From: Flocculibacter collagenilyticus
GTDB taxonomy: Bacteria > Pseudomonadota > Gammaproteobacteria > Enterobacterales > Alteromonadaceae
Direction: 5' to 3'
Length of the DNA stretch: 64,000 bases
Assembly (NCBI RefSeq): GCF_016469335.1
Contig: NZ_CP059888.1
Coordinates: forward strand, 1,860,001-1,924,000
Under the pieces are notes generated by a model that had not been told where the DNA came from, ran no database searches, and worked only from the letters and a program-made list of their open reading frames with translations. The position numbers and the translations under genes were made by a program. This document shows, piece after piece, positions 48,145 to 57,006 of the stretch. Positions within the stretch are counted from its first letter, which is position 1; every line of letters begins with the position of its first letter.

Positions 48145-48906
48145 ATGAACGACGTGGTTCTTATGCAACTAACAAGCAATGTGTTTTGGATCTTGGTTAT
48201 CGCTGGCGTTGTCGGCGTTTTTCGCAAAGAACTTGGGAGTTTGATTGCGTCAATTGCGAACTTCAAAGTCGCCGGTTCAAGCTTCGAATTCAGAGACAGA
48301 AAAGAGACATTGCAGTCATATATTTTGTTAGCTGAAACGCTAATAGATATGCTCTCTCGAACCGAGCGCATCGACGCGATTACCAGCATTATTACCGCAC
48401 CTCAGGTTGAAAAGCTTGCTGCATTTGCTTTCAAATACTCGGAAGAGGTGGAGCGGGAACGGTGGAACGAAGAAATGCTCCGAAATATCGCATACTTACT
48501 TCTTCGAGCTGGCCGTTATAGTCAAGCCGTCAAGTTATATGATGAACTTCTTGAGAGAAGGCCAGATCATCTTGAATTACTTAATCTTAAGGCTCTGGCG
48601 CTAATAACCACTCGGCTGGACGAGAAAGTAAATCAGGCTCTGCCTATTTTACGTGATCTACTTGAACGGTATCCTGAGGCTGGGGTTGTCAGGCTCAACT
48701 ACGCGCTTGCATGTGCGCTAAGCGATGAGCACGATGAGGCGATAAAGCAAATGGATAAACTTATTCAAAGTGAATATGTGTTTTCCAATAATAATCCCCT
48801 TATAGATCCTCTATTTGAACGTACAAGAGTGGCAGAACCAGAGAAAGTTAAAGCTCTCCAGGCCCAATTTGAAAAGAGGTTAAGAGATGGTCAGTCGGGC
48901 GTCTAA
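48145..48906 (+). CDS. Membrane-anchored TPR protein (single-gene cassette)
   Basis: 253 residues behind a strong AAAAGGAGAA site. One N-terminal membrane helix (VFWILVIAGVVGVFRKELG), a helical linker, then TPR units around residues 115-220 (LLRAGRYSQAVKLYDELLER, DHLELLNLKALALI, and a unit with YALACALSDEHDEAIKQMD). It would face the cytoplasm as an adaptor. Base composition looks richer in G+C than the flagellar-like operon. Partner unknown. Confidence 0.7.
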   Translation: MNDVVLMQLTSNVFWILVIAGVVGVFRKELGSLIASIANFKVAGSSFEFRDRKETLQSYILLAETLIDMLSRTERIDAITSIITAPQVEKLAAFAFKYSEEVERERWNEEMLRNIAYLLLRAGRYSQAVKLYDELLERRPDHLELLNLKALALITTRLDEKVNQALPILRDLLERYPEAGVVRLNYALACALSDEHDEAIKQMDKLIQSEYVFSNNNPLIDPLFERTRVAEPEKVKALQAQFEKRLRDGQSGV

Positions 48907-48909
48907 TAA

Positions 48910-49498
48910 CTCGCTATTGTTGAATTTGAGAGGGATTTAGAAACACTCTCTGAGAATTACTTTTGGGCCTCTACTAGAAAATATTTGAATGACCCATGTG
49001 AAGGGTTATTTGACGAACAGAGTGTCAATACTGAATTAGATACTATTTTTAAAATTTTTGCTGGGGAAAATAGTGACTCGGCTGGTACATTAGGAAATGT
49101 CAAAATAGCAATAAAAGAGGTATTATGGGCATGTTGTGTTTAAAGAGTTCAGCTCGGGTACTCATAAAATAATAAATAAGGACGACTTTGCATCCATTTA
49201 TAACAACCAGAAAGTTATTGCTGAAGGTCATAATTCTAACTATGGCTTTGAACTTCGACGAATAGTTTTTCGGTAGTATGTGAAATTTAAATCTTGACTG
49301 CCTGTGCGGGATATTATTACCAACGATACGGTGGCTTTTAACTAAATATATAAGATTGAGTTTGAAAGGGTGTTGGTTTCTGAAAAGGCTCTAATTGCAC
49401 ACCTAAAAGAACATGAATTGTAAAATACTCTTAGGCTTATAATAGGCGCAGATGAACAAGTTTCAGTTGAAAAAGTCATGAGTTTATCTTCAAAATAA
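48910..49498 (+). pseudogene. Decayed gene fragments, including an ExbD/TolR-like remnant
   Basis: Three fragments without starts: one frame 48910-49143 (FERDLETLSENYFWAS...), another 49145-49276 (INKDDFASIYNNQKVIAEGH), and a third ending at 49498 with in-frame stops that reads VLVSEKALIAHLKEHEL-stop-NTLRLIIGADEQVSVEKVM, similar to the periplasmic domain of ExbD/TolR proteins. No intact gene is present in the ~800 bases between 48906 and 49702. Confidence 0.55.
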
Positions 49499-49701
49499 AA
49501 CGCATATCTAAGAATGCAAGTATTACATGAGTAAGTGATAACAACGTATAACGAACGCGCTATTAAATGCAATCCATGACTTGCTTTTCTGCCTCCATGT
49601 TACATTCAGGCCGCATCAAATGTTAAAAATATATTCAGTATATTTATTGAACACAAGTTAGCGAAAGGAGCTTTATACATTTTAACTATTCCCACTTTTT
49701 T

Positions 49702-51654
49702 ATGACGAATGGCTTAAAATTATCACTTTCGCACTTGTGTTATTGCAATAAAGTCATAACACTAAGCACTTTCTTATTTATCAACATGCTCACGCTCAAT
49801 ACGAACTCATTTATGCCCACTAATAGCATTAAAAATTTTTATATTTCAGAAGATCAATCCATTTATCTTCTAAGCGCGAATGACGCTAAAAAGCATAAAA
49901 AGTGGATTGAGCTATGTATTAAACAGCTTCAAAAACTGGGGTATAGCAATATTACTTTGCTTGGAAAAGGGGCGTACGGTTTTGCGTTTTCTGGTTTTAC
50001 TGCTGACGATAAAGAATTTGTATTTAAATTTTCACGCATAACTTTGCCACTGCACATTCGTGAGCATCTTGAAGAAGAAGCAATGATGCTAGATCGGGTT
50101 AAACACCCAAATGTCCCTGGGTTTATTGAATATTCTGTGCGAAAAAAACAGGGTATTTTGGTGATGGAGCGAGGACTAGGTGCTGACTTGGAGCAATGGT
50201 CACTTAAGTTAGGTAAGCTGCCGATAAAGATGTTAGTTGATATTGCGATTCAACTTGCAGAAATATTAAAGGAGTTAAGGAGCAGGAAAGAGCTTGGTAT
50301 AAAACGTCCGATTGTTCATGGTGATATTAAACCTTCAAACTTAACGTATGATGATAACACTAGAAAACTGTCGTTAATAGATTGGGGTTCTTCTGTATAT
50401 GCTCAACTAGATGAAAATGGGCATTATATTGTTAATAACGTGATGGACTTAATGTCGAGCGACCTACAGCAAACCAATGCACGATTAGGAGATGTGTACT
50501 TTATTGGCGAAGAACAACTAAGTGGTGAGTTATCATCTCCAAGATTTGATGAGCAAGGTGTGGCGAGTACGCTATATGCATTAGCTTCTGCACAGTCTTG
50601 CCGTTTCGGTGTATATGCTATTCCGGCAGCATCGCTGGGCCTACCAAAAGAATTTGCGTTAATGATTGATGGTATGTTGAGTTCCGACAGGAAGATAAAA
50701 AAAGCTGCTGGAGATTACTTTATTCGTAATATTCACTTTATGAAACATCATGTTTTTCCTAGCAATAAAGTGGTAACAACGAAGGCCGATATTCCTATTT
50801 GGACATCAAGTTTTGATAAAGACATTGAATCTGTTGTGTATAGCTCGCGTAAATCTTTTCTCCGTGAAGAAGAGCAGGGTGATAGCCTGCAATCTGTTAA
50901 CGATGCCCAACTTGATCGCTATTATAAAAACTACCTTAGTGGCATGGGAGACACTGAAAAGGCGTTTATTGCATCAATTAGCCGTCTTGCAAAATACCCT
51001 GTAGTCGGAGGTATAGTGGTCAGATGGGAGAAACAAGGTGTTTTTATTGATTCCAGTTTGAATTTATTTGATGAAACAGTTAAACCTGCGTTTTGTGATG
51101 CAGTGAATAATGTGATTATGCTTGCTCGGGCAATTCATCGGGTTGGTATTTTTAAGTGTTGTTTATTTAACGTAAAAGATACGATTCACGTTGAGCGTGA
51201 TAGCTATTTAGAACGGTTTCATCCTGCCGAAGATGTACAAATACCGTACGATATTTCTCCTATAAGCAGTGTGCTTGAGGAAGAAGAAAAGCTTCACTCC
51301 TATTTTGAAGACGGACAAGACCCCGACGAAAAGCTAATTTTACCTTATTCTATTATGCAACAAATTGAGCGCTTAAACTCAATCCACCATACAGGCTGCA
51401 TTATATTTGAAGTGCTACCTAAACATTTAAAAATCCATAATTACTATAAGTTGCTTGATGTGGAGCAGGAAGAAATGTTTAAACAATGTTTACAGAAAAT
51501 TATTGAATGCGTGCATCAAATAGAGGGTGAGGGCGTTTCTGGCTATATGAAATTGCCATATAAAGACACTCGCTATTTTGAACACTGCCATATTCAACCA
51601 ACACAGTTCATGCCACGTTCCCCTTTTACTAAAACAATGAAAATAAATACATGA
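49702..51654 (+). CDS. Serine/threonine protein kinase-like protein
   Basis: 650 residues from ATG 49702; AAAGGAG lies ~31 bases upstream, too far, so a start at 49786 or 49813 is also possible. Kinase motifs: glycine loop LGKGAYGFA (87-95), lysine in FVFKF (K109), catalytic loop IVHGDIKPSN (HGD in place of HRD, D208), and metal loop DWG (D227) in place of DFG. The C-terminal ~380 residues are not recognised. It overlaps the patatin gene by ATGA, implying linked synthesis. Whether it phosphorylates the phospholipase is untested. Confidence 0.8.
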   Translation: MTNGLKLSLSHLCYCNKVITLSTFLFINMLTLNTNSFMPTNSIKNFYISEDQSIYLLSANDAKKHKKWIELCIKQLQKLGYSNITLLGKGAYGFAFSGFTADDKEFVFKFSRITLPLHIREHLEEEAMMLDRVKHPNVPGFIEYSVRKKQGILVMERGLGADLEQWSLKLGKLPIKMLVDIAIQLAEILKELRSRKELGIKRPIVHGDIKPSNLTYDDNTRKLSLIDWGSSVYAQLDENGHYIVNNVMDLMSSDLQQTNARLGDVYFIGEEQLSGELSSPRFDEQGVASTLYALASAQSCRFGVYAIPAASLGLPKEFALMIDGMLSSDRKIKKAAGDYFIRNIHFMKHHVFPSNKVVTTKADIPIWTSSFDKDIESVVYSSRKSFLREEEQGDSLQSVNDAQLDRYYKNYLSGMGDTEKAFIASISRLAKYPVVGGIVVRWEKQGVFIDSSLNLFDETVKPAFCDAVNNVIMLARAIHRVGIFKCCLFNVKDTIHVERDSYLERFHPAEDVQIPYDISPISSVLEEEEKLHSYFEDGQDPDEKLILPYSIMQQIERLNSIHHTGCIIFEVLPKHLKIHNYYKLLDVEQEEMFKQCLQKIIECVHQIEGEGVSGYMKLPYKDTRYFEHCHIQPTQFMPRSPFTKTMKINT

Positions 51655-52724
51655 AGTCTTTAGAAATTTATGCAGGCCCAACCGCTAAAAAAATTATTGA
51701 AGAAGAGGGCTTTTCACCTTCTATGTTTAAATATCTACTAGGCGCAAGCGGCGGGCCAAAGTGGTTTACTTTATTTGGTCTAGACAAATACATTTTTGGT
51801 GAATTTTTTAAAAGTAGTACACATACCGTTAATGCGATTGGTTCTTCTGCCGGTGCTTTTCGCTTCGCTTGTTTTGCTCAAAATAACCCTGTTCAAGCAA
51901 TCGAAACATTAGCAAAACTATATTCAGAAACAGTTTATTCTGCAAAGCCGACAGCAGAAGAAATTACGAGAATGGCTGTTGAACTCCTTGATGCTGTGTT
52001 GGGGTCGAATGGTGTAAGCGAAATTGTTAATAATGACAGAGTAAAAGCACATTTTATTGTTGCACGCACAAAGGGTATTGTTGCCTCTGAAAATAAAATA
52101 TTGCAAAGCCTTGGTTTATTTAAAAGCTTTGCCAACAACGCTATTAATCGGGGAAAATTAGCAAAGCAGTACGAACGAGTTGTGTTCAAACAGCAAAGCA
52201 GCCAAGTAAACGTGCTTGACCATACTCAAATACCTACTGCATACATAAATTTAACCAACTCCAATTTAAAACAGGCATTACTGGCGTCTGGATCGATTCC
52301 TTTGGTATTGAAAGGCGTGCCAAATATTCCAGATGCGCCAATAGGCATGTATCGAGATGGTGGCATTATTGATTACCATTTTGATTTTTCATTGTCGGAT
52401 AGTGCGGCTGAAAAACGTACTAATGACTTAATTCTTTATCCGCATTTTAATAATCAACCCAAAGCGGGATGGTTTGATAAACATTTAAAAAGAAAACCAG
52501 ATATTGCCCACTATAACAACACAGTTATGCTAGCTCCAAGCGAAGGGTTTATTCGTGCATTACCGTATAGCAAAATCCCTGATCGTAAAGACTTTACTGC
52601 GCTTGATGCTAATACCCGCCTTAAGTTTTGGAGAACAGTTCTGAGTGAAAGTGAAAGGCTGGCCGAAGATTTCGACGACTTTATAAATAAAGTACCTCAC
52701 AATATAAAGTTGCTGTCTTTCTGA
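51651..52724 (+). CDS. Patatin-like phospholipase
   Basis: 357 residues. The oxyanion loop is GASGGPK (31-37), the nucleophile elbow GSSAG (Ser66), and the catalytic aspartate D236 in YRDGGIIDYHF. No signal peptide, so it should act inside the cell on membrane lipids. Its ATG overlaps the kinase stop codon. Intracellular patatins are effectors in several antiphage systems, but also household lipid hydrolases. Confidence 0.88.
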   Translation: MKSLEIYAGPTAKKIIEEEGFSPSMFKYLLGASGGPKWFTLFGLDKYIFGEFFKSSTHTVNAIGSSAGAFRFACFAQNNPVQAIETLAKLYSETVYSAKPTAEEITRMAVELLDAVLGSNGVSEIVNNDRVKAHFIVARTKGIVASENKILQSLGLFKSFANNAINRGKLAKQYERVVFKQQSSQVNVLDHTQIPTAYINLTNSNLKQALLASGSIPLVLKGVPNIPDAPIGMYRDGGIIDYHFDFSLSDSAAEKRTNDLILYPHFNNQPKAGWFDKHLKRKPDIAHYNNTVMLAPSEGFIRALPYSKIPDRKDFTALDANTRLKFWRTVLSESERLAEDFDDFINKVPHNIKLLSF

Positions 52725-52961
52725 TGATAATTAAGTGTTTAAAAATAAAGCAATTTGGAATATAATAAGCGAGTCTGTGTCAGCTAAATTTACAGTGTTT
52801 TAGTTTATGTGTTTTAAACTGAAGCTAATTTAATGATAAATTTAAAGTTTATTGTATTGGCTTAAAAATTGCTGAAGACAGGAAGTCATAATAGAAAGTA
52901 CATAATTAGTTGTTTGAGAAATAGTTTTTCTCAAGTGGTAAGTAGGATATGGGGTGTTGTT

Positions 52962-53762
52962 ATGAAAAAGATTTTAGCGGTGTTAGCCGCATTAGCTATT
53001 CCTTCTGTTCAAGCAGATACGCAAACATGGGAATGGGATTTACTTGGAAGTGATTCCAATGGCAATGCTACAAGTAGTGGCGTTGGCTATTCTAGTGTTC
53101 AATATGTAGACACTAATAATGCTGATAGCATTACAATGACCATGACTGGTTGGTCAGATACTGTTAACCCAAACGACGGTAGAATTGCACAAGGCCAGTT
53201 ATACAAATGGGGTAATAATGGTTGGGGTGTTGTTGGTCTGTACGATGAAGGCCGAAACGATTATCCAGGCCATGCAGTAGATAACGCTACGTATTCTTGT
53301 GATCAAGGCGGAAAAGACTGTAATGACTGGGATTATGTTCTACTTAGTTTCTCAGAAGCGGTTTCACTAACTGATATTGATATTGGTTGGAAATGGGACG
53401 ATTCAGACGCTTCAGTACTATATTTAGATAGTGGAACGCCAAACTTTTCTGCATCAAACTCTGATACATGGGCTGACGTAGCAAATCTGTGGACTTCAGT
53501 TGGTTCATATCAATTAACTAACAGCTATTATTCTATAGCAAACGATACGGTTGGTATTGAATCTCAATACTGGTTAGTAGGCGCATATAATAATGTATTC
53601 AGAAACGACAATTGGAGTTCAGGTAATGATGGCTTTAAGCTAAGTGGCTTTAAGGCTTCTACAACTAATACTTCTCCAAATAATAGCATTCCAGAACCAA
53701 TGAGTGCGTTACTAATTATGCTTGGCTTAGGCTTGTTACTATTACAACGTCGCTCTGCATAA
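52962..53762 (+). CDS. PEP-CTERM sorting domain protein
   Basis: 266 residues from ATG 52962, where a clear signal peptide begins (KKILAVLAALAIPSVQADT); the in-frame ATG at 52869 would put 31 unrelated residues in front. The middle is Trp/Asp/Asn-rich and beta-type, with two Cys (YSCDQGGKDCNDWD). The C-terminus is IPEPMSALLIMLGLGLLLLQ then RRSA: PEP motif, membrane helix and basic end, the exosortase signal. Secreted or surface-attached; function unknown. Confidence 0.88.
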   Translation: MKKILAVLAALAIPSVQADTQTWEWDLLGSDSNGNATSSGVGYSSVQYVDTNNADSITMTMTGWSDTVNPNDGRIAQGQLYKWGNNGWGVVGLYDEGRNDYPGHAVDNATYSCDQGGKDCNDWDYVLLSFSEAVSLTDIDIGWKWDDSDASVLYLDSGTPNFSASNSDTWADVANLWTSVGSYQLTNSYYSIANDTVGIESQYWLVGAYNNVFRNDNWSSGNDGFKLSGFKASTTNTSPNNSIPEPMSALLIMLGLGLLLLQRRSA

Positions 53763-53791
53763 CGATTTAAAAAATACAGACACCTCATATT

Positions 53792-53818
53792 AAAGGAGAG
53801 CAATTGCTCTCCTTTTTT
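53792..53818 (+). terminator. Intrinsic terminator after the PEP-CTERM gene
   Basis: Perfect 10-bp stem AAAGGAGAGC / GCTCTCCTTT, loop AATT, six T. Confidence 0.92.
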
Positions 53819-54073
53819 GTGCTTGTTTATAAGTTGTTCAGTAGTTTATAAATGAATAAGCGTGTAAATGGCGATCGCTCAGTTGTGCGAAGAAATTCAA
53901 AAGAGTGCCAAAATGCAAAACCTGCTTAGTACAAAGTAATAATCAGCTTGGCTTATTTTTACGTTGAGAAAAGGGATAAAAGAAAGGAGTAGCTTTGTTT
54001 AGGCTTTGTTTAAGATTGGTATGGAGAGTTGATAATATGAAGCTGACTAAGAGATATTAAAGCAAACAAAGAA

Positions 54074-54089
54074 GCTGCTAAAAAGCAGC
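54074..54089 (-). terminator. Hairpin downstream of the DUF2062 gene
   Basis: GCTGCT / AGCAGC with a four-base loop; on the minus strand it is followed by TTCTTTGTTTG, a moderately T-rich tail. Confidence 0.5.
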
Positions 54090-54097
54090 CCCATCAA

Positions 54098-54610
54098 TTA
54101 AGCTGCTTGTTTACGCTTTTTCCAAGCTTGAGCCACTGAATAGCGCCATAAATAATTAATACCAAAAAATCCAATGGCACCAAAAATTAAGCCACAAACT
54201 ACACATCCTAGTAGAAATGAAGGGCCAATCGTTGATAGACTGTTTACCACCCATTCCCATGTGGGTTCAAAGGTAAAGTGTCGATAGGGTTCGTCTAGCA
54301 CAAAAGAGCCTACTCTATAGGCAACATAAAAAATAGGTGGCATGGTTAATGGGTTAGTGATCCACACCAATGCAACAGATAATGGAAGATTGACACGTAA
54401 TGGAATGGCCAGTGCAGCGGCTAATACCATTTGAAAAGGAACAGGGATGAACGCAAAAAACAAACCTACCGCAAATGCACCACGGGCTGAACGCCTATTT
54501 AAATGCCATAAATTTGCATCATGTAACAATTCACCAAAAACGCTTAATGCTTTATTTTTCTTGATGCTTTCATGATCAGGCATGTACTTCTTAATCAAAT
54601 TCTTTGGCAT
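54098..54610 (-). CDS. DUF2062 membrane protein
   Basis: 170 residues. Family pattern: RRSARGAFAVGLFFAFIPVP, ALAIPLRVNLPLSVALVWIT, NPLTMPPIFYVAYRVG, with three hydrophobic helices. Function of the family is unknown; it commonly lies beside comEC in gammaproteobacteria, and here it diverges from comEC with 27 bases between starts. Confidence 0.88.
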   Translation of the reverse strand: MPKNLIKKYMPDHESIKKNKALSVFGELLHDANLWHLNRRSARGAFAVGLFFAFIPVPFQMVLAAALAIPLRVNLPLSVALVWITNPLTMPPIFYVAYRVGSFVLDEPYRHFTFEPTWEWVVNSLSTIGPSFLLGCVVCGLIFGAIGFFGINYLWRYSVAQAWKKRKQAA

Positions 54611-54637
54611 AACTCACTTCTAAATTAAGCGTATGTA

Positions 54638-56905
54638 ATGAAATTTTGGCAAACTGCTTTAGTAACAGGTTGCATATTGTCACTATTTTTAAACAATGTG
54701 CCACCTTTTTTTGAATTAATCACGCTATTGATTGGTATATTTGGGATTAATGCGGTGCTGTTTAAAGCAAATTTTAAATGCCGCTTACCAGCAGCATTAA
54801 TAACTAATGTAGTTATAGGATTGCTATGGTGTTTTTTCAATACTAATCTCGTTCAACATTCAGCAACTAGCTATATAAATAACCATGCTCAAAATATGAC
54901 TGTTAGCGTTTTGAGCATTCCAAAATATAACAAGGGCACGTTAACTTTTATTGGCGGGTTAAAGTCACCAAAAAACACATCTCAATTTAGCATTACCCTT
55001 CCTAAAGTAAAAGTTACTGTATTTAATGCACCATTTGCCATAAATTTAGGCGACACATTGGTGTACAGGGGAAAATTACGATCGCTTGCTGCAGATCCGT
55101 CTTCTCGTTCACACTCTAGGATGACTTACTTTAAGTCACAAAATGTTTTATTGACTTCTACTGTTAAGCCGCAAAACATTTTACACCACCACACCAATGA
55201 TAATCTTAGAAGTCGGATAGTGAAAAAAACGATTGCGACTACTTCAGCGTTAGAAAATCAAGGTATTCTGCTTGCCCTTGGTTTAGGTGTTAAGCATTTT
55301 ATTAATGACGACACTAAAAACTTAATCGCCGATTCAGGGCTCGCCCATTTATTAGCTATTTCTGGCCTACATATTGGTTTAGTGTTTTTATTTGCTAGTT
55401 TAACGGTAAAATTTACCGTGATTCCTTTTGTTTATTTTTTTCTGCCCGTTTCAGTAAAGTACAAATCTACAATCAGGTTTATCCCTATGTTTTGCGGATT
55501 CATGTGCTCGGTGGGATTTGCATGGCTATCAGGCTTTTCTTATCCCACTATAAGAGCAATATGTGCGCTGGGCCTCTATTGCTTAATTGTGGTAATTGGC
55601 AAGAGGTTGGGGGTTAGGGACACATTAACCAGCATTTTTCTGATCATAATTATTGTGTTTCCATTTAGTATTTACTCAAACAGTTTTTGGCTGTCATTCA
55701 TTGCTGTATTTACTATCTTGTTCAGTTTTTGGTTATTCCCAACTGTTAATCGTACAAATGCGCTGTTTAAATTATTTAAATTGCAGGTGATTTTGTTGAT
55801 TGTCATGCTACCTGTTAGCGTGTTGTTTTTTGGCAAATACAGCGTTTTTTCACTAGTTACCAATTTATTTGCGGTACCAATAGTAAGTTTATTAGTTATG
55901 CCTGCAATTATTGTGGGCCTTGGTGCATTAATCATCAACTGCGATACCTTCGCGCAATATTGTTTTGAATTATCTGACACAATTTTGCAATTTGTATTTT
56001 CAGTATTGAAGTATGGTGAACCGGTTACACATTTTCTATCGCTACCGCACTCAAACGGTTTTTGGTTAGTTATCGCTTTTTGCTTCTTGTCCTATGGGTT
56101 TTATTTACTTAAGCAAACGCCCTTAAGGTTTCTACTGTTATTGCCATTATTAAGTGCGGTTGTTGGGTTTACTTCCAATACAAATAAAACAAGTTGGTTT
56201 GTTGAGGTGTTCGATGTTGGTCATGGCAATGCTGCATTAATTCACAAGAATGGTCATGGTTTGATGGTAGATTTAGGTAACAACCGAGCAAAATTTTATA
56301 TAGACACATTTATTTCTCAACAGGATGTACGTATTGAAGGTATATTTTTAACCAAATACGATCAATTTCACCTGGGCGACTATCACAATTTTATTCAGAA
56401 ATACCAGCCAGAATTAATTGTTGCTCCAGAAAATTCAACCATAAATGCGCATAAGTGTACAAATCAGCGAATAAATTGGAGAGGGTTAAAAGTCGTTTTA
56501 TTTCCTATTTATCGGTTACAGAAATACAGCGATGAAATAACCAGTGACGTATCCGTATGTGTTATTAAAGTAACTGATGAACAAAACCAAGGCGTTATGT
56601 TTGCTTCTGACATCAATAAATCAGAAGAGTTAGTACTAATTAAGCAAGGTGTTGATATGAGAGCAGATTTGTTGATATCACCTTCTCATGGCAGTAAAAA
56701 AGCATCCTCTTTGCCATTCATTCGAGCGGTAAGCCCTTCGTTTGTTGTACACGCAGTAAAGTTCAATAATCATTATGGTTTACCCTCAAAGGAGGTTATT
56801 AAACGATATAATTTACGCAACGTAAAGCAGTTCAACTCTGCTGAACATGGACACATACAGGCTCATTTTAGTGATAAAGAATTAGCGATATCTACAGAGC
56901 ATTAA
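54638..56905 (+). CDS. comEC: ComEC/Rec2-type DNA uptake channel protein with degenerate nuclease motifs
   Basis: 755 residues. After two N-terminal helices comes a periplasmic OB-type domain, then the Competence domain (GLAHLLAISGLHIGLVFLFA, SGFSYPTIRAICALGLYCL) with about eight helices, and a C-terminal metallo-beta-lactamase-like domain (VEVFDVGHGNAALIHKNGHG). The metal motif usually HxHxDH reads TKYDQFHLGD, and the HHGS motif reads SHGS, so metal binding looks impaired. Membrane channel part intact. Upstream of msbA, as in E. coli ycaI-msbA. Confidence 0.9.
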   Translation: MKFWQTALVTGCILSLFLNNVPPFFELITLLIGIFGINAVLFKANFKCRLPAALITNVVIGLLWCFFNTNLVQHSATSYINNHAQNMTVSVLSIPKYNKGTLTFIGGLKSPKNTSQFSITLPKVKVTVFNAPFAINLGDTLVYRGKLRSLAADPSSRSHSRMTYFKSQNVLLTSTVKPQNILHHHTNDNLRSRIVKKTIATTSALENQGILLALGLGVKHFINDDTKNLIADSGLAHLLAISGLHIGLVFLFASLTVKFTVIPFVYFFLPVSVKYKSTIRFIPMFCGFMCSVGFAWLSGFSYPTIRAICALGLYCLIVVIGKRLGVRDTLTSIFLIIIIVFPFSIYSNSFWLSFIAVFTILFSFWLFPTVNRTNALFKLFKLQVILLIVMLPVSVLFFGKYSVFSLVTNLFAVPIVSLLVMPAIIVGLGALIINCDTFAQYCFELSDTILQFVFSVLKYGEPVTHFLSLPHSNGFWLVIAFCFLSYGFYLLKQTPLRFLLLLPLLSAVVGFTSNTNKTSWFVEVFDVGHGNAALIHKNGHGLMVDLGNNRAKFYIDTFISQQDVRIEGIFLTKYDQFHLGDYHNFIQKYQPELIVAPENSTINAHKCTNQRINWRGLKVVLFPIYRLQKYSDEITSDVSVCVIKVTDEQNQGVMFASDINKSEELVLIKQGVDMRADLLISPSHGSKKASSLPFIRAVSPSFVVHAVKFNNHYGLPSKEVIKRYNLRNVKQFNSAEHGHIQAHFSDKELAISTEH

Positions 56906-57006
56906 GATGAGATCGCGTGAACTTTCTAAGGGTAACAATATGTTTAAGTTGAAGGAATATAAACATACGGGATACAATACGCGCTGAATTTCATTAGGCG
57001 TTTTCT

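Larger units (their letters stand above)
53763..54097. other. 335-bp gap holding two convergent terminators
   Basis: No gene seen. Contains the terminator of the PEP-CTERM gene at 53792 and that of the minus-strand DUF2062 gene at 54074. Confidence 0.5.

Noticed and set aside
48145-48906. Zorya- or Gabija-type defence gene among the cassettes
   Set aside because: No MotA/MotB, nuclease or helicase motifs; the ExbD-like remnant nearby is broken and too short to support such a call.
49501-49640. Additional attC-like site (ATAACGAACGCGC ... AAATGTTA)
   Set aside because: Arms do not pair well and no closing GTTRRRY end is found.
50216-50226. GCCGATAA string resembling a sigma-28 -10 element
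   Set aside because: It lies inside the kinase coding sequence with no correctly spaced -35.
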